From Mactromeris polynyma (Eukaryota; Mollusca; Bivalvia; Venerida; Mactridae), in contig JASFXZ010000012.1 of NCBI GenBank assembly GCA_032209605.1, positions 930,001 through 994,000 on the forward strand: a stretch of 64,000 bases of DNA. The letters are read 5' to 3'. Positions 12,191 through 25,004 of this stretch are shown in pieces. The notes beneath the pieces are model-generated. The model was not told the origin of the DNA. It did not search any database and saw only the letters and a list, made by a program, of their open reading frames with translations. The position numbers and the translations under genes are program-made. Position 1 is the stretch's first letter; every line of letters starts with the position of its first letter.

Positions 12191-12977
12191 TGTATTTTAG
12201 CACAGCGCTGATGTATTCTAGCATAGGTTTTGTGTAGTCAAGCACATTCATTGTGTATTTAAGCACAACCTTAATGTATTCTAGCATGTCCTTGGTGTAT
12301 TTAAGCACTACCATAATATATTCTTGCTCAGCGTATGTGTATATATCAAGCACTACCGTAATGTACTCTAGCACAGTCTTGGTGTATATATCAAGCACTA
12401 CCGTAATGTACTCTAGCACATCCTTGGTCTGTATATCAAGCACTACCGTAATGTACTCTAGCACATCCTTGGTCTATATATCAAGCACTACCGTAATATA
12501 CTCTAGCACATCCTTGGTCTATATATCAAGCACTACCGTAATATACTCTAGCACATACTTAGTCTATATATCAAGCACTACCGTAATGTACTCTAGCACA
12601 TCCTTTGTCTATATATCAAGCACTACCGTAATGTACTCTAGCACATCCTTGGTCTATATATCAAGCACTACCGTAATGTACTCTAGCACATCCTTGGTAT
12701 ATATATCAAGCACTACCGTAATGTACTCTAGCATAGCCTTGGTCTATATATCAAGCACTACCGTAATGTACTCTAGCACATCCTTGGTATATATATCAAG
12801 CACTACCGTAATGTACTCTAGCACATCCTTGGTCTATATATCAAGCACTACCGTAATGTACTCTAGCATAGCCTTGGTCTATATATCAAGTACTACCGTA
12901 ATGTTCTCTAGCATAGTCTTGTGTATATATCAAGCACTACCGAACACTATTTTATCATAGCCTTTATGTACACAAGC
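12191..12977. repeat. Minisatellite, 45-bp unit (13 copies) grown from a degenerate 21-24-bp repeat
   Basis: From 12346 the unit is 45 bp, beginning TCAAGCACTACCGTAATGTA and containing CTCTAGCACATCCTTGG and TATATA. The last copy has lost one base. The left flank, 12191-12345, holds shorter diverged copies alternating TGTATTTAAGCAC and TGTATTCTAGCA types, which look like the ancestral half-units from which the 45-bp dimer arose. Plus-strand (235 codons) and minus-strand (133 codons) frames overlap and are artefacts of a 15-codon period. Confidence 0.96.
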
Positions 12978-13006
12978 TTTAACAATCAAAGCACCGAAGG
13001 TGCTGG

Positions 13007-13966
13007 CAGCAAGGGGCTCACTGCAGATCACAGACGTCACTTTGACGTATATATTTTACCTATCACAATAGTCTATCAATAACACTTTGTTATGTCAGTA
13101 AATATAATATTATTGGAGTTAATTACGCAAGATTGGTATAGACAGTCAGAAGGATGGATGGAGAAGAACTAAACAGTACCTTAATGTTGATTATATGCAA
13201 AGTTTCAATGCAATCCATAGAAAACTAAAGTATTTTGCTACATGTGTTCTAAAAGGAGACTTCAGATCAAAGGGCCAGAATTCTAAATATTTCGATTGAT
13301 GCAAAGCAAAGTTATGTCTTCCACATGTACGAATAATGTATCATGGTACATATATTATCAAAATCCATTGAAATCCCTTGAAAACTGAAGAAGTAGTTAC
13401 AAAAAGAGAGAAAATAAGGTGCTACACAAACTACATATGTTGTATATTGGGCAGAACAACCAATCGACCGACCTACAGACAGGATTACAATAAAACAAAA
13501 AGCATGTTTCCATGACGGAACATTGCATTTCCCGTGATTTCAATATACGTATAATTGTTCGTTGGATATATTATATATTGCACCGTTTTCTTGTATATGT
13601 ATCTCTGCCTACTGCTATCGTCCTCTGCCTACTGCACACTATCTTATACTATCGTCCGATAGCTTGTTTTCAGTGCACTTCACGCGTGATACGGCGGCGG
13701 CGTAGGCAGACATTTCTGTAATTTGCAATGTTTGATCACCAAGTTTCTTTGAGGTTCTTTCTTTTGCCTAAGTGAAGTCAGCTGAAATCCATTTTATAGC
13801 TGATATCGCAAATGCTTCCCGCTATATTTTGTTAGACAAGAACTACTTTCTTCTGGTGTATGCATAGCCTTTTGCGGTTCAGAATGAAATAGTTGGGATG
13901 ACTCATCCGACGAGTGTCCTCGGATTTCGCCTACTATAGCAATTGGCTCGGACGAGCCCCTTGCTG
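13007..13966. mobile_element. Possible element bounded by a 13-bp perfect inverted repeat
   Basis: CAGCAAGGGGCTC at 13007-13019 is the exact reverse complement of GAGCCCCTTGCTG at 13954-13966. A GC-rich 13-mer pair about 950 bp apart in AT-rich DNA is suggestive of terminal repeats. I see no clear target-site duplication and no transposase between them. It may instead mark two copies of one dispersed repeat in opposite orientation. Confidence 0.3.
13255..13500 (+). repeat. GGGCCA-type dispersed repeat, diverged copy
   Basis: Carries GATCAAAGGGCCAGAATTC, a downstream TTGAAAACTGAAGAAGTAG box and an ACCGACCTACAGACAGG end. These echo the AATCAAAGGGCCATAACT-to-(GGAC)n layout at 41941-42430. From memory this layout is very common in bivalve intergenic DNA. 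Confidence 0.45.
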
Positions 13967-14927
13967 AACAAAATAAGTGTTTTTGAGATTAAAGAGCAAC
14001 ACGTCTATTTTACTTGACTGTCTGCAGCTTAAGATATGAAAAAACAAGTAGTATATTCGATTTCAACGTATAAGTCGTCGCACAAACTTATCGACTTCAA
14101 TGATGCCTTTCAGAGACTTTATTAATATTGAGATGGATTATGTTATGATACAATAGAAGTATATACCAGTCGAAGTTACATAATTATGTTTGTTTGCATT
14201 TAACTGAATACTGCAAGTTATTAATTATCGTTCATTTTATTAACTCCATAATTCTGAACTGTGGCCTTCTGGTGCACCTACTCTTATGTTTAATTAAGCT
14301 TATTTGAATAAAACGTTAAGAAGAAATCTGATATAAAGATATGTAACCTAAGGCAAATTTATCGCTGCCTAGTTGCCATGGAAACATTGATTCTCTAATA
14401 CAACCCTTTGTCAAGCAATTGGAGAAAAGAAGACGACAACTGTGAGTATGTGGAAAGTTTTATCTAGTAAGCTTATTAAGTGTTGTCGTTGTTAAGAAAT
14501 GAAGCTGTGCTGTAAATATCGGGTTTCTGTAATAGATACAATTGCCCTATGATCCAAAGATTTGATGGCATTTACGCTCTCTATTTATTATATTAGTTTA
14601 CATATTTTACACATGTCCTTCCACTATTCCAAAATGAAACATTTTAAATGCGTGGATTTTCAATTGTAACAGAATTGGTACCATCTTTTGTTGAATTGCT
14701 CTTCTTTTCTATAATTAAGTATGTTTTAAATTGAAATGTAAGTACCTTTTACCTGAGTACTGTTATAGTGTTAGCAAGAATTTTGGCTGCTACTATATGA
14801 ATATTTCTCTACCTGTAGACGATTTTTAATATAGAATTTCGTGCACACTTGCTCTTTCGAGTAATTCTATGTTTAAACTCTTTTAATGGACTTGCTTAAT
14901 TTTGGACCGAATTTTATGTAGTTCAGG

Positions 14928-17027
14928 ACTGATACACCAGGCACCACGACTGATACACCAGACACCATGACTGATACACCAGACACCATGACTGATACAC
15001 CAGGCACAATGACTGATACACCAGGCACCATGACTGATACACCAGGCACAATGACTGATACACCAGGCACCATGACTGATACACCAGATACCATGACTGA
15101 TACACCAGGCACCATGACTGATACACCAGACACCATGACTGATACACCAGACACAATGACTGATACACCAGACACAATGACTGATACACCAGACACCATG
15201 ACTGATACACCAGACACAATGACTGATACACCAGGCACCATGACTGATACACCAGACACCATGACTGATACACCAGGCACCATGACTGATACACCAGGCA
15301 CCATGACTGATACACCAGACACAATGACTGATACACCAGACACCATGACTGATACACCAGACACCATGACTGATACACCAGATACCATGACTGATACACC
15401 AGGCACCATGACTGATACACCAGACACCATGACTGATACACCAGACACAATGACTGATACACCAGACACAATGACTGATACACCAGACACCATGACTGAT
15501 ACACCAGACACCATGACTGATACACCAGACACCACGACTGATACACCAGACACCATGACTGATACACCAGACACAATGACTGATACACCAGACACCATGA
15601 CTGATACACCAGACACCATGACTGATACACCAGGCACCATGACTGATACACCAGACACCACGACTGATACACCAGCCACCATGACTGATACACCAGACAC
15701 CATGACTGATACACCAGACACCATGACTGATACACCAGGCACCATGACTGATACACCCGGCACCACGACTGATACACCAGGCTCCACGACTGATACACCA
15801 GACACAATGACTGATACACCAGGCACCACGACTGATACACCAGACACCACGACTGATACACCAGACACCATGACTGATACACCAGACACCATGACTGATA
15901 CACCAGACACCATGACTGATACACCAGACACCATGACTGATACACCAGACACAATGACTGATACACCAGACACCATGACTGATACACCAGATACAATGAC
16001 TGATACACCAGACACCATGACTGATACACCAGACACCATGACTGATACACCAGACACAATGACTGATACACCAGACACAATGACTGATACACCAGACACC
16101 ATGACTGATACACCAGGCACCATGACTGATACACCAGACACCATGACTGATACACCAGACACAATGACTGATACACCAGACACCATGACTGATACACCAG
16201 GCACCATGACTGATACACCAGGCACCATGACTGATACACCAGACACAATGACTGATACACCAGACACCATGACTGATACACCAGACACCAAGACTGATAC
16301 ACCAGGCACCATGACTGATACACCAGACACCATGACTGATACACCAGACACCATGACTGATACACCAGGCACCATGACTGATACACCAGACACCATGACT
16401 GATACACCAGGCACCATGACTGATACACCAGACACCATGACTGATACACCAGACACCAAGACTGATACACCAGGCACCATGACTGATACACCAGACACAA
16501 TGACTGATACACCAGACACCATGACTGATACACCAGACACCATGACTGATACACCAGGCACAATGACTGATACACCAGGCACCATGACTGATACACCAGG
16601 CACCACGACTGATACACCAGACACAATGACTGATACACCAGATACCATGACTGATACACCAGGCACCATGACTGATACACCAGACACAATGACTGATACA
16701 CCAGACACCATGACTGATACACCAGACACAATGACTGATACACCAGGCACCATGACTGATACACCCGACACAATGACTGATACACCAGGCACCATGACTG
16801 ATACACCAGACACAATGACTGATACACCAGACACCATGACTGATACACCAGACACAATGACTGATACACCAGACACAATGACTGATACACCAGGCACCAT
16901 GACTGATACACCAGACACCATGACTGATACACCAGGCACCATGACTGATACACCAGACACCATGACTGATACACCAGGCACCATGACTGATACACCAGGC
17001 ACCATGACTGATACACCCGACACCAGG
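14928..17027. repeat. Minisatellite, 21-bp unit, exactly 100 copies
   Basis: The unit begins ACTGATACACCAGACACCAT. First and last unit starts (14928 and 17007) are exactly 99 units apart, so 2,100 bp contain no net indel. Variation sits at two hot positions (CAGGC or CAGAC; CACCATG, CACAATG, CACCACG or CACCAAG). Frames of 688-733 codons are open on both strands at once. The plus-strand one would read TDTPDTM repeats, superficially mucin-like, but it has no signal peptide, no non-repeat domain, and D/G and M/T/K changes as common as silent ones. I regard all of them as non-coding consequences of a stop-free seven-codon unit. Confidence 0.98.
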
Positions 17028-17774
17028 CCTTGACGCTAGATATGTACAGGGATTAATGTTAAATGTGATCATCATTAAATGCAATAACGCTTATGCAATA
17101 TACTTTTAAACGTGCTCCATTGTCAACAAAGAACAAAGCCACTGAACTGTCGCTATCGAGGCAATATTTATATATGACATATTGATTGTATTTCCGTAGC
17201 AGGATATATCTGACCTTTTAACAGTGCTTACAGTGTAGATTGACATCTTCCTGCATTCGGGTCGAATTTTTTATTTCTATTATTACGTTCTAGACCACTC
17301 TTAGTATAATCAATTATTGGTCACTACCGAACACTGAAATTAGCGCGTTCGTCGCCACGACACAAATTATTTTAAAACACAAACTCTTACTCGAACTTAT
17401 TCACAGACCTGCCAATTTGCCAGACAAGATTTATATGATTATTATTGAACGGGATATTGTGAAAAATATAAGTGGGTCAGTGTAAGTGGAAGTGATGGAA
17501 GCAATTGTCAATTCTGACTAGAAATTCCACATTCTATATATGACCTACATTGCTTCCCTAGAATAAGTGTTCAAGACGATGCTTTTTCACAGAGTAATAT
17601 AATTATTCATTTTCAAATTCATGCCAGTCAAGACCACACGGTTGGGTCGGATTATAAAGCGTTTTTGTTATATAATCATTTACATAATGTATTTCTCATT
17701 CAGTTACTGAAACCAATTTAGAGTCTTGCGTTGTTAATTTGACATTTTCCCAAAATGTCCCAGTACATATAAAA
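17028..17774. other. Stretch without a supported gene
   Basis: Unique AT-rich DNA. No gene or array was seen. Confidence 0.5.
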
Positions 17775-18432
17775 CAAGAAATATCTTTAAAAAAGATGGT
17801 CGGCGCAACTTGAAGTTTGCAAATTTGTTGCAATCTGAAGGTTAAAATTTGTTGTACAACATAAAAATGCCTAAATGCCATTCAATTACGATATACTACA
17901 GAAACTTCGAGACCTGTAAGGGGAGATCACTGCGTATGATACCGCATTAATCGCAACTACTCGGCGGAATTCGGCAGAGCGAATAATGCCGAGATGTTCC
18001 GAATGAGACAGCATAATAAATAACTCCGTAGTATGATTAGTCTTAGACACAGTATAGTCTGTTGCAATATAGTTCAACATTACTTAATGCATAAGTCGTG
18101 AACTCACACATCCATGTTAATAAACTTGTTACATAGCGATTTATCTGATTAAAACAATATAATGTTCGCGACTGGTACATAGAACCAAGAAAGTCTTTTT
18201 AATTCCAACATCGGACAATTCCCCATGGTGATGAATAACAACACTACTTACTGGATAAATCTTGAAATACACTTTACAAAAGGTTAACCAATCTGCTTCA
18301 AGGTTATTTTTAAATTGAAGAAAAATTGCGCGAAATTGCCTTGGTGGTTAACGTAAGATTTGATTGGTTTACAAAACACTGAATATGCAAGTAGCAAAAC
18401 CATGTTAGTACGGCTGTGCCGAAAAATAACAG
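17775..18432 (+). repeat. Dispersed repeat family X, copy 2 (longer)
   Basis: Shares with 171-455 the AAAGATGGTCG start, a TTTGTTGTRCAACAT box, the GCCGAGATGTT box, TGGTGGTTAACGTAAGATTTG and the CTGTGCCGAAAA end. It is more than twice as long because extra sequence lies in the middle, so one copy has an insertion or the other a deletion. Confidence 0.55.
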
Positions 18433-18599
18433 ACATCGCTTTATATATGGAATATTTTCGGGACCAACAATATATTTGTATACCCGATTCCCTCTGCTTA
18501 TTACTTCAGTAAAGGGCGGACACTGTGGTTGAATACCACCATTAGGAATTTCGTTGCACATAACGGGACAGCGGTCCCTCTAACGCGCTAGAAATATCA

Positions 18600-18854
18600 T
18601 ATACTGTACACAGACAATCTGATCCAATCGAGAACGTCAATGAATATTGACTTAATCGCTTGAATACAGGTCTCATTATCATACAACGTAAATTGACAGT
18701 GACTTATAAACATGACTCAGAGGTCGCAGTATCACACGACGTAAATAGACCTTACCAATGCCAATAAGACCTGTATTATCCTTTGATGAACTTGTTCAGG
18801 GCTTAAGTACTGAATAATGGTACTGACAAAAGATGTCTAAACATCGCACGGCGT
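18600..18854. repeat. Decayed left edge of the 54-bp array
   Basis: Diverged units can be followed by CAACGTAAATTGAC, CGACGTAAATAGACC and GAGGTCGCAGTATCACAC motifs. They degrade with distance from the array, the usual pattern where edge units escape homogenisation. Confidence 0.55.
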
Positions 18855-21554
18855 ACTTCGACACTGGTCCTAATCACTAACAACAAAGGTCTTAACAACG
18901 CGCAGCGTACTTGGACACTGGTCCTAATCACTGACAACAGAGGTCTTAGAAACGCGCAGCGTATTTGGACACTGATCCTAATCACTAACAACAGATGTCT
19001 TAACATCGAGCAGCTTACTTGGACACTGATCCTAATCACTAACAGCAGAGGTCTTAACATCGTGCACCGTACTTGGACACTGGTCATAATCACTAACAGC
19101 AGAGGTCTTAACATCGCGCAGCGTACTCGGACACTGGTCCTTATTACTGACAACAAAGGTCTTAACATCGCGCAGAGTACTTTGACACTGGCCCTTATCA
19201 CTGACAACAAAGTTCTTAACATCGCGCAGCGTACTTGGACACTGGTCCTAACTCCTGACAACAAAGTTCTTAACATCGTGCAGCTAACTTGGACACTGGT
19301 CCTAATCACTGACAACAAAGGTCTTAACATCGCGCAGCGTACTTGGACACTGGTCATAATCACTGACAACAAAGCTCTTAACAACGCGCAGCGTATTTGG
19401 ACACTGATCCTAATCACTGACAACAGAGGTCTTAACATCGAGCAGCTTACTTGGACACTGATCCTAATCACTAACAGCAGAGGTCTTAACATCGCGCAGC
19501 GTACTTGGACACTGATCCTAATCACTAACAGCAGAGGTCTTAACATTGCGCAGCGTACTTGGACACTGATCCTAATCACTAACAACATAGGTCTTAACTT
19601 CGAGCAGCTTACTTGGACACTGATCCTAATCACTAACAGCAGAGGTCTTAACATCGCGCAGCGTACTTGGACACTGATCCTAATCACTAACAGCAGAGGT
19701 CTTAACATCGCGCAGCGTACTTGGACACTGATCCTAATCACTAACAGCAGAGGTCTTAACAACGCGCAGCGTATTTGGACACTGATCCTAATCACTAACA
19801 GCAGAGGTCTTAAAATCGAGCAGCTAACTTGGACACTGATCCTAATCTCTAACAGCAGAGGTCTTAACAACGCGCAGCGTACTTGGACACTGGTCATAAT
19901 CACTGACAACAGAGGTCTTAACATCGCGCAGCGTACTTGGACACTGGCCCTAATTTCTGACAACAGAGGTCTTAACATCGCGCAGCGTACTAGGACACTG
20001 GTCCTAATTACTGACAACAAAGGTCTTAACATCGCGCAGCGTACTAGGACACTGGTCCTTATCATTGACAACGAAGGTCTAAACATCGCGCAGCGTACTT
20101 GGACACTGGCCCTTATCACTGACAACAGAGGTCTAAACATCGCGCAGCGTACTTGGACACTGGTTCTTATTACTGACAACAAAGTTCTTAACAACGCGCA
20201 GCGTACTTGGACACTGGTCCTTATTACTGACAACAGAGGTCTTGGCATCGCGCAGCGTAATTGGACACTGGTCCATATTACTGACAACAAAGTTCTTAAC
20301 ATCACGCAGCTAACTCTGACACTGGTCCTAATTACTGAGAATAAAGTTCTTAACATCGCGCAGCGTACTCGGACACTGGTCCTAATTACTGACTATAAAG
20401 GTCTTAACATCGCGCAGCGTACTCGGACACTGGTCCTAATTACTGACAACAAAGGTCTTAACATCGCGCAGCGTACTCGGACACTGGTCCTAATTACTGA
20501 CAACAAAGTTCTTAACATCGAACAGCGTACTCAGACACTGGTCCTAATTACTGACAACAAAGTTCTTAACATCGCGCAGCGTACTCGGACACTGGTCCTA
20601 ATTACTGACAACAAATGTCTTAACATCGCGCAGCGTACTCGGACACTGGTCCTAATTACTGACAACAAAGGTCTTAACATCGCGCAGCGTACTTTGACAC
20701 TGGTCCTAATTACTGACAACAAAGTTCTTAACATCGCGCAGCGTACTCTGACACTGGTCCTAATTACTGACAACAAAGTTCTTAACATATCGCAGCGTAC
20801 TCGGACACTGGTCCTTATTACTGACAACAAAGGTCTTAACATCGCGCAGCGTACTTTGACACTGGCCCTTATCACTGACAACAAAGTTCTTAACATCGCG
20901 CAGCGTACTTGGACACTGGTCCTAATAACTGACAACAAAGGTCTTAACATCGAGCAGCGTACTCTGACACTGGTCCTAATTACTGACAACAAAGTTCTTA
21001 ACATCGCGCAGCGTACTCGGACACTGGTCCTAATTACTGACAACAAAGGTCTTAACATCGCGCAGCGTACTTTGACACTGGTCCTAATTACTGACAACAA
21101 AGGTCTTAACATCGCGCAGCGTACTCTGACACTGGTCCTAATTACTGACAACAAAGTTCTTAACATCGCGCAGCGTACTCGGACACTGGTCCTTATTACT
21201 GACAACAAAGGTCTTAACATCGCGCAGAGTACTTTGACACTGGCCCTTATCACTGACAACAAAGTTCTTAACATCGCGCAGCGTACTTGGACACTGGTCC
21301 TAACTCCTGACAACAAAGTTCTTAACATCGTGCAGCTAACTTGGACACTGGTCCTAATCACTGACAACAAAGGTCTTAACAACGCGCAGCGTACTTGGAC
21401 ACTGATCCTAATCACTAACAATAGAGGTCTTAACATCGAGCAGCTTACTTGGACACTGATCCTAATCACTAACAGCAAAGGTCTTAACATCGTGCAGCGT
21501 ACTTGGACACTGGTCCTTATTACTGACAACAAAGGTCTAAACATCGCTTAGCGT
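18855..21554. repeat. Minisatellite, 54-bp unit, 50 copies, with long-range duplication
   Basis: The unit begins ACTTGGACACTGGTCCTAAT and includes CTGACAACAAAGGTCTTAAC and ATCGCGCAGCGT. Start-to-start distance over the array is exactly 50 units. The rare variant ACTCCTGACAAC occurs at 19251 and 21303, 2,052 bp (38 units) apart, within matching multi-unit neighbourhoods. Subfamilies (GATCCTAATCACTAACAGCAG; GTCCTAATTACTGACAACAAA) occupy separate zones. Plus-strand (829 codons, TLVLITDNKGLNIAQR repeats) and minus-strand (517 and 337 codons) frames overlap. First- and second-position changes are frequent, which argues against selection on either protein. Decayed units continue to about 21790. Confidence 0.97.
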
Positions 21555-21799
21555 ACTATGACACTTGGACAGGATCCTCTAAACACACGACGGCAGAGAC
21601 ATTAAAATTACACAACGTACATGTATATCAATCATCATCTCTATCAACAGAGGAAGCATACAACATACATTGACATTGATCTTAATCTCTAACAATAGAG
21701 CACTAAAATCGTATAGTGTACATGGACGCTGGTCTTATTCACTGACACTAGAGTCCACAACGTCATTCACCGTTGAAGGACAGCGATCTTAATAATTTG

Positions 21800-23177
21800 A
21801 TATTATATTCCGCCGTATAATAAAAAGTTCGTGGAATGCGGCCTTAAGCACATATAATTTACAAAGAGGACGACCGTATTAATTAATATAACATGCATAA
21901 CTTCATACTGTGAACAGAGTTACATCTGTTCTGATACAACTCGGTCCAAAATAATTTAAAAAAAACCGTCTACTTCAATTAAGAAAGGTAATTTAACGTT
22001 ATGCAATTGTAATAGCACGTAAATCTTAACTTGCCGACACTATTCTTTTGTGGGCCCGCACATCTTGATTCAGTTAATTAACGAAATATTTTGGGTAAGG
22101 TATTTTCAGACAGCCTTACTTAGCCGGGCTATGTTCACGACACGTTTTGAGATTGATTGAGTCTTCTGTCGATAGCTATATTTTGTACATCCATTTCGAA
22201 ATATGATTTTTGGTAATGGACGTCTTTAGTATGGACTTTATATTCAGTTTTGTTTATATTAATTTTCTTCTTGTTCGGTATAATGTTATACGTATGATGT
22301 ATTGTGTTTTGTTGTTACAGTATGTGCCTTTGTGCTCAGAATGATATGTTGGGATCACACTCCGTCTTTCTTCCATTTATCCAATATCCCTGCAATTTCT
22401 TTTCATTTGACACCTCTTCTAAAAGTACGGTCTAATTTGATAAATCTTGGTTGGAACATTGGACGATACTCTTCCAATGTTGTTCTGTGGGTTTGCTCAC
22501 AGCACAATGCGGGCTGCCAGAGCTACACGTATAACTATTTTCGTACAAAATCACTTTGTAAGCCGCTGAGCTGATTGGAAATTATTCATTTAACTTACCT
22601 TCAGTGTTTTCAATCAAAATGGCTCAAATTATTCTAATTTGTTTTAAATTATTGCTGCAGATGAGGGACAGGCTGAAAGTAAACAATGCCTACTGGCCTA
22701 ATTTCGAATCGAATAGGGTGACTTTCTACCAAGATATTTCAAATTATCCCGATACGTTCAATACATGACAGCGAGGGACATGATCATGTTTCGCTAATTG
22801 TCGAAAACAACTGCCCTGGTTTCCAAAGGATTTCATCTAATTAGCCATACGGACTCGTTAGAAACACAGCCATCATGTGTATGTGGTGGTCTGGATTTTC
22901 TGATATGGTTTTTGTGAAACGTGTTACATCATGTGTTGATCTGCTGGAATTAATGTGTAGGAATGTTACTGGGATGACCATCTCTGTAGAATAATCAGGT
23001 TTAATATAGCACTCAGGATGCGCTGTCACTTTAACCTATACGTATATAAGGAGAGCGTTAAAAATCAGAAACTACCGATCCGATTTCGATTTTGTACACA
23101 AATGTCTGTACAAAGACTTTCGTTCTTGCTATATATGTATGTAGTCAAACTTTTAAAGTTACTAGCATTATGGTACA
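21800..23177. other. Stretch without a supported gene
   Basis: The frame 22302-22574 (plus, 90 codons) begins next to a TTGTTGTTACAG acceptor-like site. Its sequence is unrecognised, so it stays a bare open frame. No repeats were seen. Confidence 0.45.
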
Positions 23178-24400
23178 TTTGTCACTATACTGCATCAAAC
23201 AGTGGGTACTCCTTGGTCACTATACTGCATTAAACAGTGGGTACTCCTTTGTCACTATACTGCATCAAACATTGGGTACTCCTTGGTCACTATACTGCAT
23301 CAAACAGTGGGTACTCCTTGGTCACTATACTGCACCAAACAGTGGGTACTCCTTTGTCACTATACTGCATCAAACATTGGGTACTCCATTGTCACTATAC
23401 TGCATCAAACAGTTGGTACTCCTTGGTCACTATACTGCATCAAACATTGGGTACTCCTTTGTCACTATACTGCACCAAACAGTGGGTACTCCTTGGTCAC
23501 TATACTTCATCAAACATTGGGTACTCCTTTGTCACTATACTGCACCAAACAGTGGGTACTCCTTGGTCACTATACTGCACCAAACAGTGGGTACTCCTTG
23601 GTCACTATACTGCATTAAATATTGGGTACTCCTTTGTCACTATACTGCATCAAACATTGGGAACTCCTTGGTCACAATACTGCATTAAACATTGGGTACT
23701 CCTTGGTCACAATACTGCATTAAACAGTGGGTACTCCTTGGTCACAATACTGCATTAAACATTGGGTACTCCTTTGTCACAATACTGCATTAAACATTGG
23801 GTACTCCTTTGTCACTATACTGCATTAAACATTGGGTACTCCTTGGTCACAATACTGCATTAAACATTGGGTACTCCTTTGTCACTATACTGCACCAAAC
23901 AGTGGATACTCCTTGGTCACTATACTGCACCAAACATTGGGTACTCCTTGGTCACTATACTGCGTCAAACAGTGGGTACTCCTTGGTCACTATACTGCAT
24001 CAAACATTGGGTACTCCTTTTTTACTATACTGCACCAAACAGTTGGTACTCCTTGGTCACTATACTGCATCAAACATTGGGTACTCCTTTGTCACTATAC
24101 TGCACCAAACAGTGGGTACTCCTTGGTCACTATACTGCACCAAACATTGGGTACTCCTTTGTCACTATACTGCATCAAACAGTGGGTACTCCTTGGTCAC
24201 TATACTGCGTCAAACAGTGGGTACTCCTTGGTCACTATACTGCATTAAACAGTGGGTACTCCTTTGTCACTATACTGCACCAAACAGTGGGTACTCCTTG
24301 GTCACTATACTGCACCAAACATTGGGTACTCCTTTGTCACTATACTGCATCAAACATTGGGTACTCCTTGGTCACAATACTGCATTAAACATTGGGTACT
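23178..24400. repeat. Minisatellite, 35-bp unit, about 34.7 copies, no net indel
   Basis: Units contain TACTGCATCAAACATTGGG, then TACTCCTTTGTCACTA. Alternatives are CATC, CACC or CATT; AACATT or AACAGT; CCTTTG or CCTTGG. Unit starts at 23188 and 24378 are exactly 34 periods apart. Since 35 is not a multiple of three, each frame cycles through all three readings every 105 bp, yet frames remain open for up to 207 codons because the unit lacks stops in all three plus-strand frames. Confidence 0.98.
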
Positions 24401-25004
24401 TGAAGTATTTGTTCGAATAAGTCGCTTTTTTCTTACAGCAACAATTTTATTCTAAATAAAAACTTTTATTCGGAACATTTCTGACTTGCTTGCAAGTATT
24501 ATAATTGACATACTATATATGCGTAGAGACATAAAAGTATTCTAGATATATGAGGTGGGCAAATAGATTCAGAAACTGTCACGTGTTTTGTGACTTTTTG
24601 CTAATTTATTGTAATTGGATACCCACCTTTGGGATTTCAGTCTATTGCACATTGTTAATAATGGAAATTAGGTTTGTCTTATCACATCTCGTGACGTCGA
24701 TTAATAATTAGCGTAATAAGAAACTGGTTATACGTTTGGTATTTGACATTCGTGATAAATATCAGGATAATAAAACAATAAGCTTGTTTATTAGTTCGTG
24801 TATAATCGTGAAGGTGTTTCTTGAAACGATACACAATCAGTTCTAGTTTTAATACAAAGTCACATGCGATCATATACACTCATCCAAAGTTCTAACGCAT
24901 CACTTTGAGTTTACTTGATTTCGATAAGACGAACGAGGGATGGAAAGGTCATGGTCATTGTAGTAGAAAAGCATTTTCAGCACGTCAGCCAAATCACAGG
25001 ATGT
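24401..25004. other. Spacer without a supported gene
   Basis: AT-rich; nothing recognised. Confidence 0.5.

Larger units (their letters stand above)
12978..14927. other. Gene-free region with repeat remnants
   Basis: No gene was recognised. It holds the GGGCCA-type repeat (13255-13500) and the 13-bp inverted pair (13007-13019 and 13954-13966), listed separately. A short frame at 13512-13721 is not credible. Confidence 0.5.

Noticed and set aside
14873..17084. Minus-strand frames of 697-733 codons across the 21-bp array
   Set aside because: All three minus frames and one plus frame are open together, which is expected from a stop-free unit of seven codons and gives no reason to prefer any as a gene.
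19062..21551. 829-codon plus-strand open frame (18-residue repeats)
   Set aside because: It lies entirely inside the 54-bp array, the opposite strand is also open for hundreds of codons, and units differ often at first and second codon positions. No non-repeat domain or start context is present.
22302..22574. 90-codon frame preceded by a TTGTTGTTACAG acceptor-like site
   Set aside because: The protein is unrecognised, there is no donor site or partner exon, and codon content looks random.
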